Positions 10,303-20,527 of a DNA stretch of 64,000 bases are shown one piece after another (position 1 is the first letter of the stretch; the number at the start of each line of letters is the position of its first letter). The DNA is from Amia ocellicauda (taxonomy: Eukaryota; Chordata; Actinopteri; Amiiformes; Amiidae), in NCBI RefSeq assembly GCF_036373705.1, contig NC_089855.1, positions 3,434,501 to 3,498,500 on the forward strand, written 5' to 3'. The notes beneath the pieces are model-generated. The model had not been told where the DNA came from. It saw only the letters and a program-made list of their open reading frames with translations, and did no database searches. Made by a program: the position numbers and the translations under genes.

Positions 10303-10723
10303 TGTCACAGCCACCATATAGCACTGACACTCTATCCCCAGTAGATGTCACCATCACCCTTCCTTACCAGTTACTTCTCCCAACTTCATTCAATTGATCA
10401 ACATTCCTGAACACCATGTGCACCATCACCCTCGGCTCCCATTCGCACTGCACCTCCAAACTATTCCGAGCTGTCTTCCTGTGCTTTGTTTAGCCTTGTA
10501 TCTACTGCATATCCTTGGCCTTCTGCTTGTCTTCTGAACCACGACTTTGCTCCTCCCCTGATTGCCTGTTGCCTGATCCCCTGACCCTTGTGCGTGACCA
10601 CGACCACGTCCTTGCCCTGCCTTGATTGCCCTGTCCTGATGGTACCCGGCCCACACCTGTCTGACCATCCCTCACAGCACTGCAACTAGGTTCCCCTGTT
10701 CCTGTGCCCCACAGTGTGTGACA
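10303..10723 (+). mobile_element. LTR remnant (tgtcacag family)
   Basis: It starts tgtcacagcc exactly at the LINE position used by the LTR at 15768-16310 and shares its CT-rich body. The right end differs: it finishes in gtgtgaca and abuts Polinton-like DNA instead of returning to the LINE. The right target duplication is therefore lost, and the junction marks a later rearrangement. Duplicate at 34332-34743. Confidence 0.7.
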
Positions 10724-10837
10724 AATGGATTATATAATTCCATCCTTATTCTACAAACTAAACCTTGTGATGACTGTTGTACAGAGACCATATAAAAAGT
10801 GCATCACCCCCGATCAAGGCTTAAAAATGTCTTAAGA

Positions 10838-11208
10838 ATGTCTTACCCAAAAGCGATGGATGTTGACAGGCTCTACAACCCTCTCCAATCCCGGGATCTA
10901 CATTGGTTCTATTCACCTGTATACATGCCTGAAACCTCTGACTGCTGCCACCCTCCGGGACCTCAACCCCCGATTCCGCAAGACGAAACAGGATACTTTG
11001 TGATGGATATTGAAGTTAGTCTCTGGGATGCACAGGCTCAGGAGATCCTGAATGGTTCTGCTTTTGCTGCACTGTCTATCGCTGACTCGTCTCAGGAAGG
11101 GGGTGTTCCAGCGGTTGTAGAAACAACCCACAGCCCGCCGAGTGACCCAATGAGCAGCAGCTGTCCCAGGGGCATGATGAAGACGAAGGATTTATGCCTG
11201 GTGGTTTG
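10838..11208 (+). pseudogene. Unknown Polinton gene (MSYPK type), truncated
   Basis: The frame begins MSYPKAMDVDRLYNPLQ. Related copies start at 34858 and, on the minus strand, at 13045. I do not recognise a family. The N-terminal 100 residues are proline-rich and polar (QPPIPQDETG). In this copy the central and C-terminal parts were removed by the 384-bp deletion, and translation then runs into integrase-derived sequence in the wrong frame. It sits first in the element, before integrase. It may be an accessory virion or regulatory protein, which is a guess. Confidence 0.55.
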
Positions 11209-11540
11209 GCTGGTAAGAAAGGTTTTCAAAGAGGACTCGCTGAGGCTGGGGTTAAGGCTAAGGATGATGTTTCAGAATGGCTAAGGGAACACGATGCCTA
11301 TACCCTACATAAACTGCTCAGAATTAAGAAGAAATCGTGTCTATGTGACTGACATAGACTCACAATGGCAGATGGATCTAGTTGATATGTCAAATTTATC
11401 AAAACATAACAATGGTCACAAATTTATGTTGATGTGCATCGATGTGATCTCGAAATACGCATGGATCCGCATTCTGCGCAATAAAACAGGTAGTGTGGTG
11501 ACAAGGGCCTTTGAGGATATATTGTCCCAGGGTTGGTGTC
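11209..11540 (+). pseudogene. Polinton integrase fragment (copy 1)
   Basis: Encodes the segment before and into the retroviral-type integrase core (WQMDLVDM holds the first catalytic Asp; MLMCIDVISKYAWIR follows). A frameshift separates the N-terminal stretch from the core near 11300. It keeps the residues WIRILRNKT that are missing from the copy at 35698-35997. It is cut off at 11540 before the second catalytic Asp. Confidence 0.75.
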
Positions 11541-11659
11541 ATTCTGAAACAACATCATCCTTAGCCTTAACCCCAGCCTCAGCGAGTCCTCTTTGAAAAC
11601 CTTTCTTACCAGCCAAACCACCGGCCTTGGCCGGGTTGTAGTACAGATCCTTCATCTGG

Positions 11660-12195
11660 GGAGCTTGCCAAGTCATTCTGTCAGATCACACAACACAATG
11701 AGCAAAGTTTTTTAAACATGTTTTTTTTATTCCATTTCAGGCGAACAAAAAAATTTTCAACGATCCAGACAAAAAGAAATCAGATGATTGATTACTTGTT
11801 CTATATCGACAACGACATGGTTTTTTATCTTGTAGGCACACACAATCGGTTACATACACAAATAAAACAACAATATGGGCTATTTTAAAAGTAAACTAAG
11901 GTTTATTAAACATGATCAGTAAAAGTTCATACAGATGATGGTGAAAAGGACTAACATCCTTCTCGGCGCCCTCGACCATCTCACTCCAGTTTTAGTACCC
12001 CCCTGTATCTGTTACAGTGGCCATTAACTTTTCCAGGTTTGAAAGTTGGTCATCATCTACGGTTAAATCTGTAGAGAAAAGGCTCACATTGGCTACTTTT
12101 TTGTCAAGCACATGGTATAATAGAGCTCTCAGGCTATCCACTGAGTGTTGATGGCAGATCCAGTTGCAGAAGCAGTCTTCCATCTTCCAGGTCCC
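11660..12195 (-). other. Unassigned part of inverted Polinton
   Basis: AT-rich with a short minus-strand open frame at 11992-12183 of 63 codons (MEDCFCNWICHQ). The family is not recognised. It may be a small gene of the element or a fortuitous frame. Confidence 0.35.
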
Positions 12196-12200
12196 TCAGT

Positions 12201-13045
12201 TCAGTCAGAGTCTGAATCGGTGGCGTAGAGCTCAAATTCTTTGCAGGTCTCAGCTTTAAATTCTTTACGGAAGAAATACTGTTTTAGCTTCCCGGCGGTT
12301 TTTCTACTCGGCTCATCCAGGTCATTGAACAGCTGATCAAGTTTCTCTTTTATAGACGGCTCATTTTTCAACTCCAGCAAAATCTCATCTATGATTTTCT
12401 GGACTTGCCCGGAGGTGGCCCGCAGGTGGGAGTAAGATAGCGCCTTGATTAGTGCCGGCTTCAGCCACGGTTTGTTCAGTCTTCTGTAAATCACATCGAA
12501 ATAGTATCGGAAATAATAGGCCTCTGGTTCAAACAGATAGCTGTGCCTCAACTGGCTGGGGTGATTCACTTCACAACCCTGACAGACTGGTTGTGAAAAT
12601 TCAGTTTGGTCGATGAGAACCGACAGAATATACACCAGGGCGCTTTTAACAACTCTGATTACCTCGACTCGCACGCCGGGCATAAAGCCATCGTCTTCAT
12701 CACGCCCCTGGGGCGGTTCACAGCTCATTGGGTTGCTCGGAGGGCTGTGGGTTGTTTCTACAGCCACCGGACGCCCCCTTCCTGAGACGAGTCCACGATA
12801 GACAGTGCAGCAAACGCTGTACCGTTCAGGAGCTCCTGAGCCTGTACACCCCAGAGACCAGTTTCGACGTCCATCGCAAAGGGTCCTGTTTCGTCTTGCG
12901 GAATCGGGGGTTGAGGGCCCGGAGGGTGGCCGCAGTCAGAGGTTTCGGGCATGTATACAAAATCGGGTGAATAGAACCAAGGTAGATCCCGGGGTTGGAG
13001 AGGATTGTAGAGCCTGTTGACATCCATAGATTTCGGGTAAGACAT
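12201..13045 (-). pseudogene. Unknown Polinton gene (MSYPK type), one frameshift
   Basis: The longest version of this gene in the window, about 280 codons with a single-base loss near 12770 relative to the plus-strand copies. N-terminal third: polar and proline-rich. Middle: a hydrophobic stretch (ALVYILSVLI), then CQGC with a downstream His (NHPSQLRH) that could form part of a metal site. C-terminal: a charged, probably helical region, ending acidic (ATDSDSD). The region FEPEAYYFRYYFDV is well kept in the copy at 35334-35550. I cannot assign a function. Being first from the terminus and kept in two elements, it is a genuine gene of this Polinton lineage. Confidence 0.6.
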
Positions 13046-13049
13046 TCTC

Positions 13050-13410
13050 TTTAAACATTGATCGGGGAATGATGCGCTTTTAGTCTCTTCTCTACGTCAC
13101 GATATCCCGCCCTCTTAGAAAAGAGTGGCTTCGGCAGCTCCGGACCCACTACCAAACCCCCCAGCATTCATTTTAAACTCAGATTTCACGTTATGCGTTT
13201 CGTGACAGAGAGAGAGGGAGAGCGAGAGAGAGCTAAAATAAATTTAAAAAAACTTTCCCCCTAAGCACTTTACTTAGAGGGCTAGAGTAGGTTAGGGCGC
13301 TATGGGTGTACACTTCCATCCGGATATGACGTAGGTATAATAAACAAGTGACGTAACATGCCATAAAATATATGGAAACGCCTATGGCGCCCCCCATTCT
13401 ACTTGGTTGA
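13050..13410 (-). promoter_or_regulatory. Polinton terminal/promoter region (candidate)
   Basis: Between the MSYPK-type start codon and LINE sequence lies about 360 bp of element end, including a purine tract gagagagagggagagcgagaga, gtgacgta motifs and, just before the gene, agactaaaagcgcatcatt, which parallels the promoter-like tataaaaagtgcatcac of the plus copy. No matching opposite terminal repeat is present, so the exact element end is uncertain. Confidence 0.4.
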
Positions 13411-13566
13411 AATCTTGGTGTAGGGAAGAGGGGTTTAGATTTATGGAGCAATGGACTTTCTTCTGGGATAGATGGGACCTGTACAAACTGGACGGTCTAT
13501 ATCTAAACAGGGGGCTAATGCATTTTGATAGCGTATGTGCAGAGAAATTGAGAATCTTTTAAACTA

Positions 13567-14160
13567 GTGACCAGGGGGTCAGGGAGCTCTGACAATGGGA
13601 CATGTTCCACTAAGGAAAGAAAACAAAAGGAACCTGCTATTAGGAAAGTCGTGAAATGTTTGTATCTCAATGCCAGGAGAATAAGGAATAAGATGTTGGA
13701 CTTAGAAGACACAGTGGTGGTACGTGACTATGATGTTGTAGGAGTGACGGAAACCTGGCTTACAGAAAATGATGGGGATGAATACAAGTTGGAAGGATAC
13801 ACACAGTTTAAGAGAGACAGGCAAAATCGAAGAGGGGGTGGGGTAGCATGATATGTGGAAAATGACATTTAGGCAGAAGAACTCAAATTAGATCCCAAGA
13901 AACGGAACAGAATCTTTATTGGTGAAACGTTTGAACAAGAGATCCAGAGGATTAGTGGTAGGAGTGAGTTGCAGACCACCCAACTCAGATATTCAGCAAG
14001 ATGTTGCATTGTACAGTGTAATCAGGACTGCATGTAGCAAGGATGTGGATATTATAATAGGGGATTTCAATTTCCCAAACATAGACTGGGAAAGCCCAGT
14101 CGGGACTACAGAAGCAGAAATAGAAAAGGTTGAGATGATAAATGATGCAGGATAGTGCTC
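13567..14160 (+). pseudogene. LINE ORF2 endonuclease domain
   Basis: Apurinic-type endonuclease of a non-LTR element, which nicks the target DNA. Seen in order: CLYLNARRIRNKM (the Asn motif), DVVGVTETWL (catalytic Glu), then after a frameshift GVSCRPPN and DIIIGDFNFPNIDW (Asp and Asn motifs). The split near 13852-13920 includes a stop, so no intact enzyme. Confidence 0.85.
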
Positions 14161-14568
14161 TGTCTGAATGCCAAATATATTATATTCCCACCATGGTTTG
14201 CAGCAAGATTGTGTAACCCATGTATGAATGCAGAGCCCGCCTAATTATTTCAGTTAAATCGGGTCCTGAGTATTCCTTGTCCACCTATTTATTGAGGGAG
14301 TAAAATTTCTCCCGATCAGTAAATGACTGCGTTCTAACTCAATTTGTCAGGGAACCAACCAGAGAGAGTGCATGCATTGACTTGATCTTTTCAAATGACC
14401 AAGATAGAGTCAGAGGGACACTAGTTAGAGAAAACAATGGCAAATTGTGATCACAACATGGTTAGCTTTGAGGAATTATTTCAAAAAACAAGGTCCAAGT
14501 CTAAAACAAGGGTCTACAAATTATAGAAAAGCAAACCTTGAAGGTATGAGGTGGCACTTAGAAGATCA

Positions 14569-14966
14569 AAGGGACGATGGACGGGGCCATGTACCATCAA
14601 ATCTTGGGTGAGAACCTCCTTCCCTCAGCCAGGGCATGGAAAATTGGTCGTGGATGGGTATTCCAGCATGACAATGATGTGTGCAAACCTGGTGGCCAAC
14701 TACAAGAAATGTCTGACCTCTGTGATTGCCAACAAGGGTTTTGCCACCAAGTACTAAGTCGAAGGGGTCAAATACTTATTTCCCTCATTAGCATGCAAAT
14801 CAATTTATAACTTTTTTGAAATGCGTTTTTCTGGATTTTTTTGTTGTTATTCTGTCTCTCACTGTTAAAATACACCTACCATTAAAATTATAGACTGATC
14901 ATTTCTTTGTCAGTGGGCAAACGTACAAAATCAGCAGGGGATCTAATACTTTTTTCCCGCACTGTA
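14569..14966 (+). mobile_element. Tc1-like 3' half inserted in LINE
   Basis: Contains the end of a Tc1 transposase gene (WVFQHDND with the second catalytic Asp) and a terminal region reading caaatacttatttccctc through to gcactgta. This matches the widespread fish Tc1 family whose ends carry that phrase. The 5' half is missing. LINE sequence resumes immediately after. Confidence 0.85.
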
Positions 14967-14991
14967 TAGGCTGCTAACTCAGATATTCCAA

Positions 14992-15641
14992 ATGACACTT
15001 AGAACAGGGGATGTGCAAACTGACTGGAAGACAGCAAATGTCATACCAATCCACAAGAAAGGGGACAAAACTGAGCCAGGAAATTACAGACCAATCAGTC
15101 TCACCTGCATCACTTGTAAAATGTTGGAAAAAATGATGAGACAGAAAATAGAGGAGCATCTTCATGAAAAACATATTCTTGGAGATAGTCAACATGGGTT
15201 TAGACAAGGCAGATCATGTCTTACTAATTTATTAGAATTGTTTGAACATGCAACTGCAGCTGTAGATCATGTGAAAGCATATGATATGATATGAACTGGT
15301 TGATGTATAGGAAACAGAGGGTGTCGATTAGAGGAGTTGCTTCTAACTGGAGTGAGGTTGTTAGTGGAGTTCCACAGGGATCAGTACTAGGGCCTTTGCT
15401 TTTTCTAATATATATTAATGATCTGAATTCTGGGATAATTAGCAAACTTGTCAAATTTGCAGATGATACTAAAATAGGTGGCTCAGTGGATACAATCTCA
15501 GCAGCACAGGTTATTCAAAGGGACTTAGATGATATTCAGTTGTGGGCCGACACCTGGCAGATGAAATTCAATGTGGACAAGTGCAAGGTATTACAAGCAG
15601 GTAAAAAAATGTCCACTATAATTACACTATGGGAGGAATAG
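14992..15641 (+). pseudogene. LINE ORF2 reverse transcriptase domain
   Basis: Reverse transcriptase with recognisable blocks: PIHKKGDKTEPGNYRPISL, HGFRQGRSCLTNLL, SGVPQGSVLGPLLF and the catalytic FADD (in VKFADDTKIGG). Two open stretches (14992-15294 and 15291-15641) are out of frame, with a deletion around 15280 where the first catalytic Asp block should be. The enzyme is dead as read. Confidence 0.9.
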
Positions 15642-15767
15642 AACTAGATGACGTAACGCATGAAAAAGACCTAGGCATTGACCACATAAAACCAGAGGAG
15701 CTTTTCTAGATCAGCAGGGACACACACCCGGGGACACAAATGGAAATTGGGCTTCAGGGCATTCAGG

Positions 15768-15853
15768 TGTCACAGCCATCATCTAGCACTTACACAATAT
15801 CCCCAGTAGATGTCACCATCACCCTTCCTTACCAGTCACTTCTCCCAGCTCCC

Positions 15854-15898
<45 letters not shown>

Positions 15899-16310
15899 CA
15901 TTCCTGAACACCATGTCCATTTGTTCAATCACCCTCTGCTCCCATTTGCCCTGCACCTCCAACCTTGGTTCCTTGCTTCCCTCTGCTCCACATATAAACA
16001 CCTCAGTCACACTCAGTCTTTGTGACGTTTTGTTAGTGTAAACTACAATTCTGAGCTGTCTTTCTGTGCTTTGTTTAGCCTTGTATCTACAGTGTATCCT
16101 TGACTTCCTGCTTGACTTCCAGACCACGACTTTACTACTCCCCTGATTGCCTGTTTGCCTGATCACCTGACCCTTGCCCGTGACCACGACTACGTCTTTG
16201 CTTTGCCTTGATTGTACTGTCCTCCTGGTATCCGACCCCCGCCTGTCTGACCACCTCTACTGTGCAGCGCAACTGAGTCCCCCTGTTCCCGTGCCCCGTG
16301 GTACTATACA
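15768..16310 (+). mobile_element. Solo LTR with target-site duplication TCAGG
   Basis: A 543-bp insertion begins tgtcacag and ends gtactataca (TG...CA). It is bounded by tcagg on both sides (15763-15767 and 16311-16315), a clean 5-bp target duplication. Inside is a (tcaa)n run and CT-rich sequence. LINE sequence continues on both sides. The uninterrupted site is preserved at 54255-54285. No internal region, hence a solo LTR left by LTR-LTR recombination. Confidence 0.88.
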
Positions 16311-16489
16311 TCAGGACAGAAAACAGGAGACACTTCTTCACACAGTTGTCACAGTCTGAAACAAACTCCCCAGCGATGTGGTTGAAACTGGACATCTGGG
16401 AATATTTAAAAATAGACTGGATAGTATCCTTGGATCATGATGGGTCTAATGGCCTCCTCTCGTTTGTAAACTTTCTTATGTTCTTATGT

Positions 16490-17720
16490 CTCACAGCTTC
16501 TCTCCCAGCCTGAATTTCCAGGAGTTTCATGACTTCAACTCAATTGACTTATTTTATTTGTTTCCTCTCATTCGTTTTCTTTAATTTTTTGTACACCTGA
16601 ATTAATTCTTCATCCTCTAATTTCTCAATATTATCATATTATCCTCAGAAAACCTGTGCTGAAATCGACAGCACATTAATTCCCACAAAACAAATTTCGT
16701 CTTTCCCTCTCTAGTTTCCCAAGCCTTTTCAACTTTCAGCTTTCTCAAACCTTTATACCTTCTGTATTCATTGCTACACATCTATCTACATTATTTATCA
16801 ATATACATCATACATATATCATACTGTTATATTATTAGGGTGGTTGATCGATTTAAAAAGCTGTTAGATGGTTAGATTATGCCTTAACTTAGATATGTGC
16901 AATACCAAAAAAACTAAATTGTGACTTTAACCAAAACCAGCATCAAAACTTGTATTTTTTTTATCAAATCAGCCATCTTGGATTTTCTTTAACTAGCGTC
17001 ATTAAAAGTATGTTTTTAAACTAAAGTACAAATATTAACAACCACCACATTTATCATAATACAAGGCCGTTTTCTAACATTGGCATGTGATAGTTGATAC
17101 ATTTTTATCAATTTGTGTGAACTACAACACAAAACATTGTCAAATGGTGCGAGTCCAGCGTTTGGCGAGAAACGGCACCAAAACGCAGCTCTGCGCAGCC
17201 ACTCCGAGTGTTCAGATTGGAATGTCGCAGCAAAGCGGAGACACTGACCTGCGCATTCCACTGCCAGAGCCACCGCCATTCACACACACTGAGCAACGCT
17301 GAGCTGCGGCACCATACTGCTGCAAGCGTGGACTTGAACATTGATTTGCAGTGTTGTTAGTATTGCAACAGAAATACGAATTTATGCAATACAATAAAAC
17401 GTTCCTACAGTATAGTAATTAAATTAGACAAGGAAGTAAAATATAATGTGTAATATTATATTCAGTGTATATTTATTTTCAGTTATGTAACGAGAACTGC
17501 AACACAAGTTCATTTTTTGAACTGATCAATAAATTGGTTTACTATTGGTCATCATCATGTCCTGTTAAAACTGTGTTTTAAAATCTATTGCCAGGATAAT
17601 TACAATATGTTTGCAGCACATTACTGTAACGTGATCAAGTAGCAAGAAAAATAACTGCAGGCACAAATGAAAGGCTGTTTTCATGTACCACTAACAAAAC
17701 AATTACATCAGTGTTTTATA
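16490..17720. other. AT-rich spacer, no gene seen
   Basis: No supported gene or classified repeat. A moderately GC-richer patch around 17140-17340 has short open frames on both strands without family features. Confidence 0.6.
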
Positions 17721-18450
17721 CACCGATCAGCCATAACATTATGACCACCTGCCTAATATTGTGTAGGTCCCGCTTTTGCCGCCAAAACAGCCCTGACCCG
17801 TCGAGGCATGGACTCCACTAGACCTCTGAAGGAGTGCTGTGGTATCTGGCACCAAGACGTCAGCAGCAGATCCTTTAAGTCCTGTAAGTTGTGAGGTGGG
17901 ACTGGATCGCACTTGTTTGTCCAGCACATCCCACAGATGCTCGATTGGATTGAGATCTGGGGAATTTGGAGGCCAAGTCAACACCTTGAACTCGTGATTC
18001 ATCAGACCAGGCCACCTTCTTCCATTGCTCCGTGGTTCAGTTCTGATGCTCACGTGCCCATTGTAGGTGCTTTCGACAGTGTACAGGGGTCAGCATGGCA
18101 CCCTGACTGGTCTGCGGCTACGCAGCCCCATACGCAACAAACTGTGATGCACTGGGTGTTCTGACACCTTTCTATCAGAACTTTTTCAGCAATTTGAGCT
18201 ACAGTAGCTCGTCTGTTGGATCAGACCACACGGGCCAGCCTTCGCTCCCCACGTGCATCAATGAGCCAGTTCACCTCTTTTCCTTCCTTGGACCACTTTT
18301 GATAGGTACTGACCACTGCAGACCGGGAACACCCCACAAGAGCTGCTCTGCTCTGACCCAGTCATCTAGCCATCTCAATTTGGCCCTTGTCAAAGTTGCT
18401 CAGATCCTTATGCTTGCCCATTTTTCCTGCTTCTAACACATCAACTTTGA
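17721..18450 (-). mobile_element. Tc1-like element remnant (second fish family)
   Basis: The left end caccgatcagccataacattatgacc follows TA, the known terminus of a common vertebrate Tc1 family. Minus-strand transposase pieces include the SPDLNPIEHLWDVLD segment with the catalytic Glu (17739-18053), followed by an internal deletion and then the N-terminal region. The right terminal repeat is absent, so it is truncated near 18450. Confidence 0.88.
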
Positions 18451-18474
18451 GGACAAAATGTATAATAGAGATAT

Positions 18475-18573
18475 TGTTACGACCCCAAGTGGCTGATGTA
18501 AGGGGATAAGGGGAACGTAACATAAAACACACAAATGCAGTAGTGAGGGGAGTGCAAAATACAACACAAAATC

Positions 18574-18612
<39 letters not shown>

Positions 18613-19402
18613 AAGGGTTTATTTACAATGGGGAGGGGAGTATATACAAGTATGTACAGTATACAAAAACATGTGATGATAATAATACAAATTATGAACA
18701 AATATACAGAGGAAAACACCCTGGGTGGTGTCGGCTAACACTGAACCAAAACAAAACCTATCTAAGCTAGTCTAAAAGAGTAAACCACTACCTGACTTGG
18801 ATTTGTATGATGACCCTAACTATCTACACTAACTAAACTATCTAAGCCTAACAACTAGTATAGAGGGGTTATCACCGTCCCTACCTAAATACCTAATGTG
18901 ATAGACAACATACATCCCTATGTGTAACCGTGTAAACCCATGGGTGTCTCACCTATCTACCTGTTCTCCCCTGAACAGAAAACAATTAACAGAATACAAT
19001 GTAAATGGAAACAAAACAGAGAAGAAAACAGTGGGTATTTACACAAGGAAAAACAATCAATCACAAAGGTATTTTACACAAACAGACAGGGTAGCAACAC
19101 AAAATGGCGTTGCAATCGGTAGTCTCCCGAAAAGGAGGAATGACAGAGTTTTTAAACTGTAGTTGGAGACATCTGATTGGACAGGAAAAGCACAGAACAA
19201 CGGAGTTGAGTGACGGGGACGAGAACCAATCACAGTAGGACACCTGCGTACAATAGGGATAGGAGGACAACAGACACAGAGCACCCCGCCAGTGGCCAGT
19301 ATGTACGCATGCAAGGCATGTAACAGATATCTTTAAATTATTCAGAGATTTCTGCAAATCATTTCAAGATATCTTCAAATTACTTCCTGTGGGTCCATGA
19401 CA
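18475..19402. repeat. Unclassified interspersed repeat with (TA)n
   Basis: Starts tgttacgacccc and ends gggtccatgaca, an LTR-like TG...CA pair, but no target duplication is visible (gatat on the left, attcg on the right). It contains a (ta)n tract at about 18577-18610. Short open frames have no recognisable product. An LTR identity is possible, not shown. Confidence 0.3.
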
Positions 19403-19498
19403 ATTCGTCGTCCCCATCATTATATGTTCTCCACTTGAGCATTTGTGACAATGAGTGTATTCACTTATTGTAGAGCCATAGAACACACATATGTGTAT

Positions 19499-19499
19499 A

Positions 19500-19566
<67 letters not shown>

Positions 19567-19617
19567 TCTTAGCAGATGCTCTTATCCAGGGCAACTTACA
19601 AAATATAATATAGTAGG

Positions 19618-19650
<33 letters not shown>
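19499..19650 (-). repeat. (ATT)n plus L2/SINE-type tail and (TA)n
   Basis: An (att)n run, then ttagcagatgctcttatcc, the reverse complement of the 3' tail shared by fish L2 LINEs and tRNA-derived SINEs, then (ta)n. It is the 3' end of a minus-strand retroposon whose body is missing. Confidence 0.75.
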
Positions 19651-19653
<3 letters not shown>

Positions 19654-19949
19654 AAATACACACACACAGAACTATTTTGTATTATTTATTATAATGTATG
19701 TTTTTAATTGATACATTCATTTGAGACAATAACCACAATTATTAAGTTTTATACAATTAGTCACAACAGCTGGCAGTGACGGCTGCAGCCTACTTAAAAT
19801 AGGTTTCATATTAAAATTGTATATGAATTGGTGCAGGGGTTAGGGAATGGCACTGTGAACCTGGTGATTTTAATACATTATATTTGTCAGAAGGACTGAC
19901 CCTCTATATGTAAGCATTGTATTCTCAAAAGCCTTCTAATGGTTATTTA

Positions 19950-20527
19950 TTTATTTTTACTTAAATAAGGATCTGTATACAATGTCTATATAATGTGTGT
20001 GTGTGTTACCTAAAACAAAATTATGCTTGTGCTTTGTTTCATATGTGGGGACATTTGGACACAGAGGGACCTTTTGCAAAACTTGATGAATTCAGTGAAC
20101 TGGTCAATCTATATGGCTACATCTGACTATATATAGGCAAACCAGCACACGACATCTGGTTCTGTCTTCACACAATTACAAAAACTTTTCATGTACAATA
20201 TCACATTCATTTCATTCTGTTACAATGGTTGTATAATTAAGGTTTTGTAAAACTGGTATCAGATGTATTAGTCCTGAAGGGCACAGATCCTAATGGCAAT
20301 CATGCACACCTCATGCACACATGACAATCATCTCCAACCCTTATTTCCGCAGAGCCCTACAGCTCAGCTCATGGGGGTTATCAGAACCTTTCTTATTCTG
20401 CTCCACTTGCCCTTTCAGCATCTGTTTGATTCTGTTTTTCAGTTTCCCTCCTTCTTTGTTGAGGGATTTACAGAGGCATTGGCTGGGTCCCTGCTCTGGA
20501 ATGGACAGAGAATCCAGAGAATGAGTT
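19950..20527 (-). other. OR 3' flank (unit A)
   Basis: Counterpart of 5381-6077, downstream of the OR at 20528-21505, with ggcacagatcctaatggcaa near 20281. Diverged from the B-type flank but collinear with it. Confidence 0.6.

Larger units (their letters stand above)
1..11540 (+). repeat. Segmental duplication, copy 1 (cut by left window edge)
   Basis: This stretch matches 22311-35917 in the same orientation. Base 1 equals base 22311, and the match runs through a first-exon block, a Tc1 element, an L2 tail, an OR gene, a CR1 tail and the start of a Polinton. The offset is 22311 at the left, about 24030 over most of the length, and 24404 at the end, so the copies differ by a few large indels. 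It stops at 11540, where copy 1 turns into an inverted Polinton segment while copy 2 continues into integrase. The copies are near-identical by eye and share nested insertions, so the duplication is younger than those insertions. The left end lies outside the window. Confidence 0.95.
10724..11540 (+). mobile_element. Polinton left end, plus orientation (copy 1)
   Basis: Starts with a promoter-like ccatataaaaagtgcatcac (10788-10807), then a gene of unknown function (10838 on) and the N-terminal part of the integrase. Against copy 2 (34744 on) it lacks 384 bp around 11209. It ends at 11540, where the sequence flips to the reverse complement of a related element. Confidence 0.8.
11541..13410 (-). 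mobile_element. Second Polinton left end, inverted
   Basis: Reverse-strand sequence related to, but clearly diverged from, 10724-11540 and 34744-35650. Reading right to left it has a terminal region with promoter (13410-13050), the MSYPK-type gene (13045-12201) and a short piece of integrase N-terminus (11650-11541). The pair of left ends faces each other at 11540. Sequence divergence argues for two different elements rather than the two identical termini of one. Confidence 0.7.
13411..16489 (+). mobile_element. CR1-like non-LTR retrotransposon, decayed and interrupted
   Basis: Begins with what looks like the end of ORF1 (a WDLYKLDGLYLN phrase, about 13470-13560), then ORF2 endonuclease, reverse transcriptase and a 3' end with ttcttatgttcttatg repeats (about 16474-16489), the kind of short tandem terminus CR1-like elements carry. 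It is interrupted by a Tc1 remnant (14569-14966) and a solo LTR (15768-16310), and has stops and frameshifts throughout. Clade assignment rests on motif style only. Confidence 0.8.

Noticed and set aside
18475-19402. Solo LTR based on TG...CA ends.
   Set aside because: The flanks gatat and attcg do not match as a target duplication, and no clear TATA plus polyadenylation arrangement was found. Kept only as an unclassified repeat.
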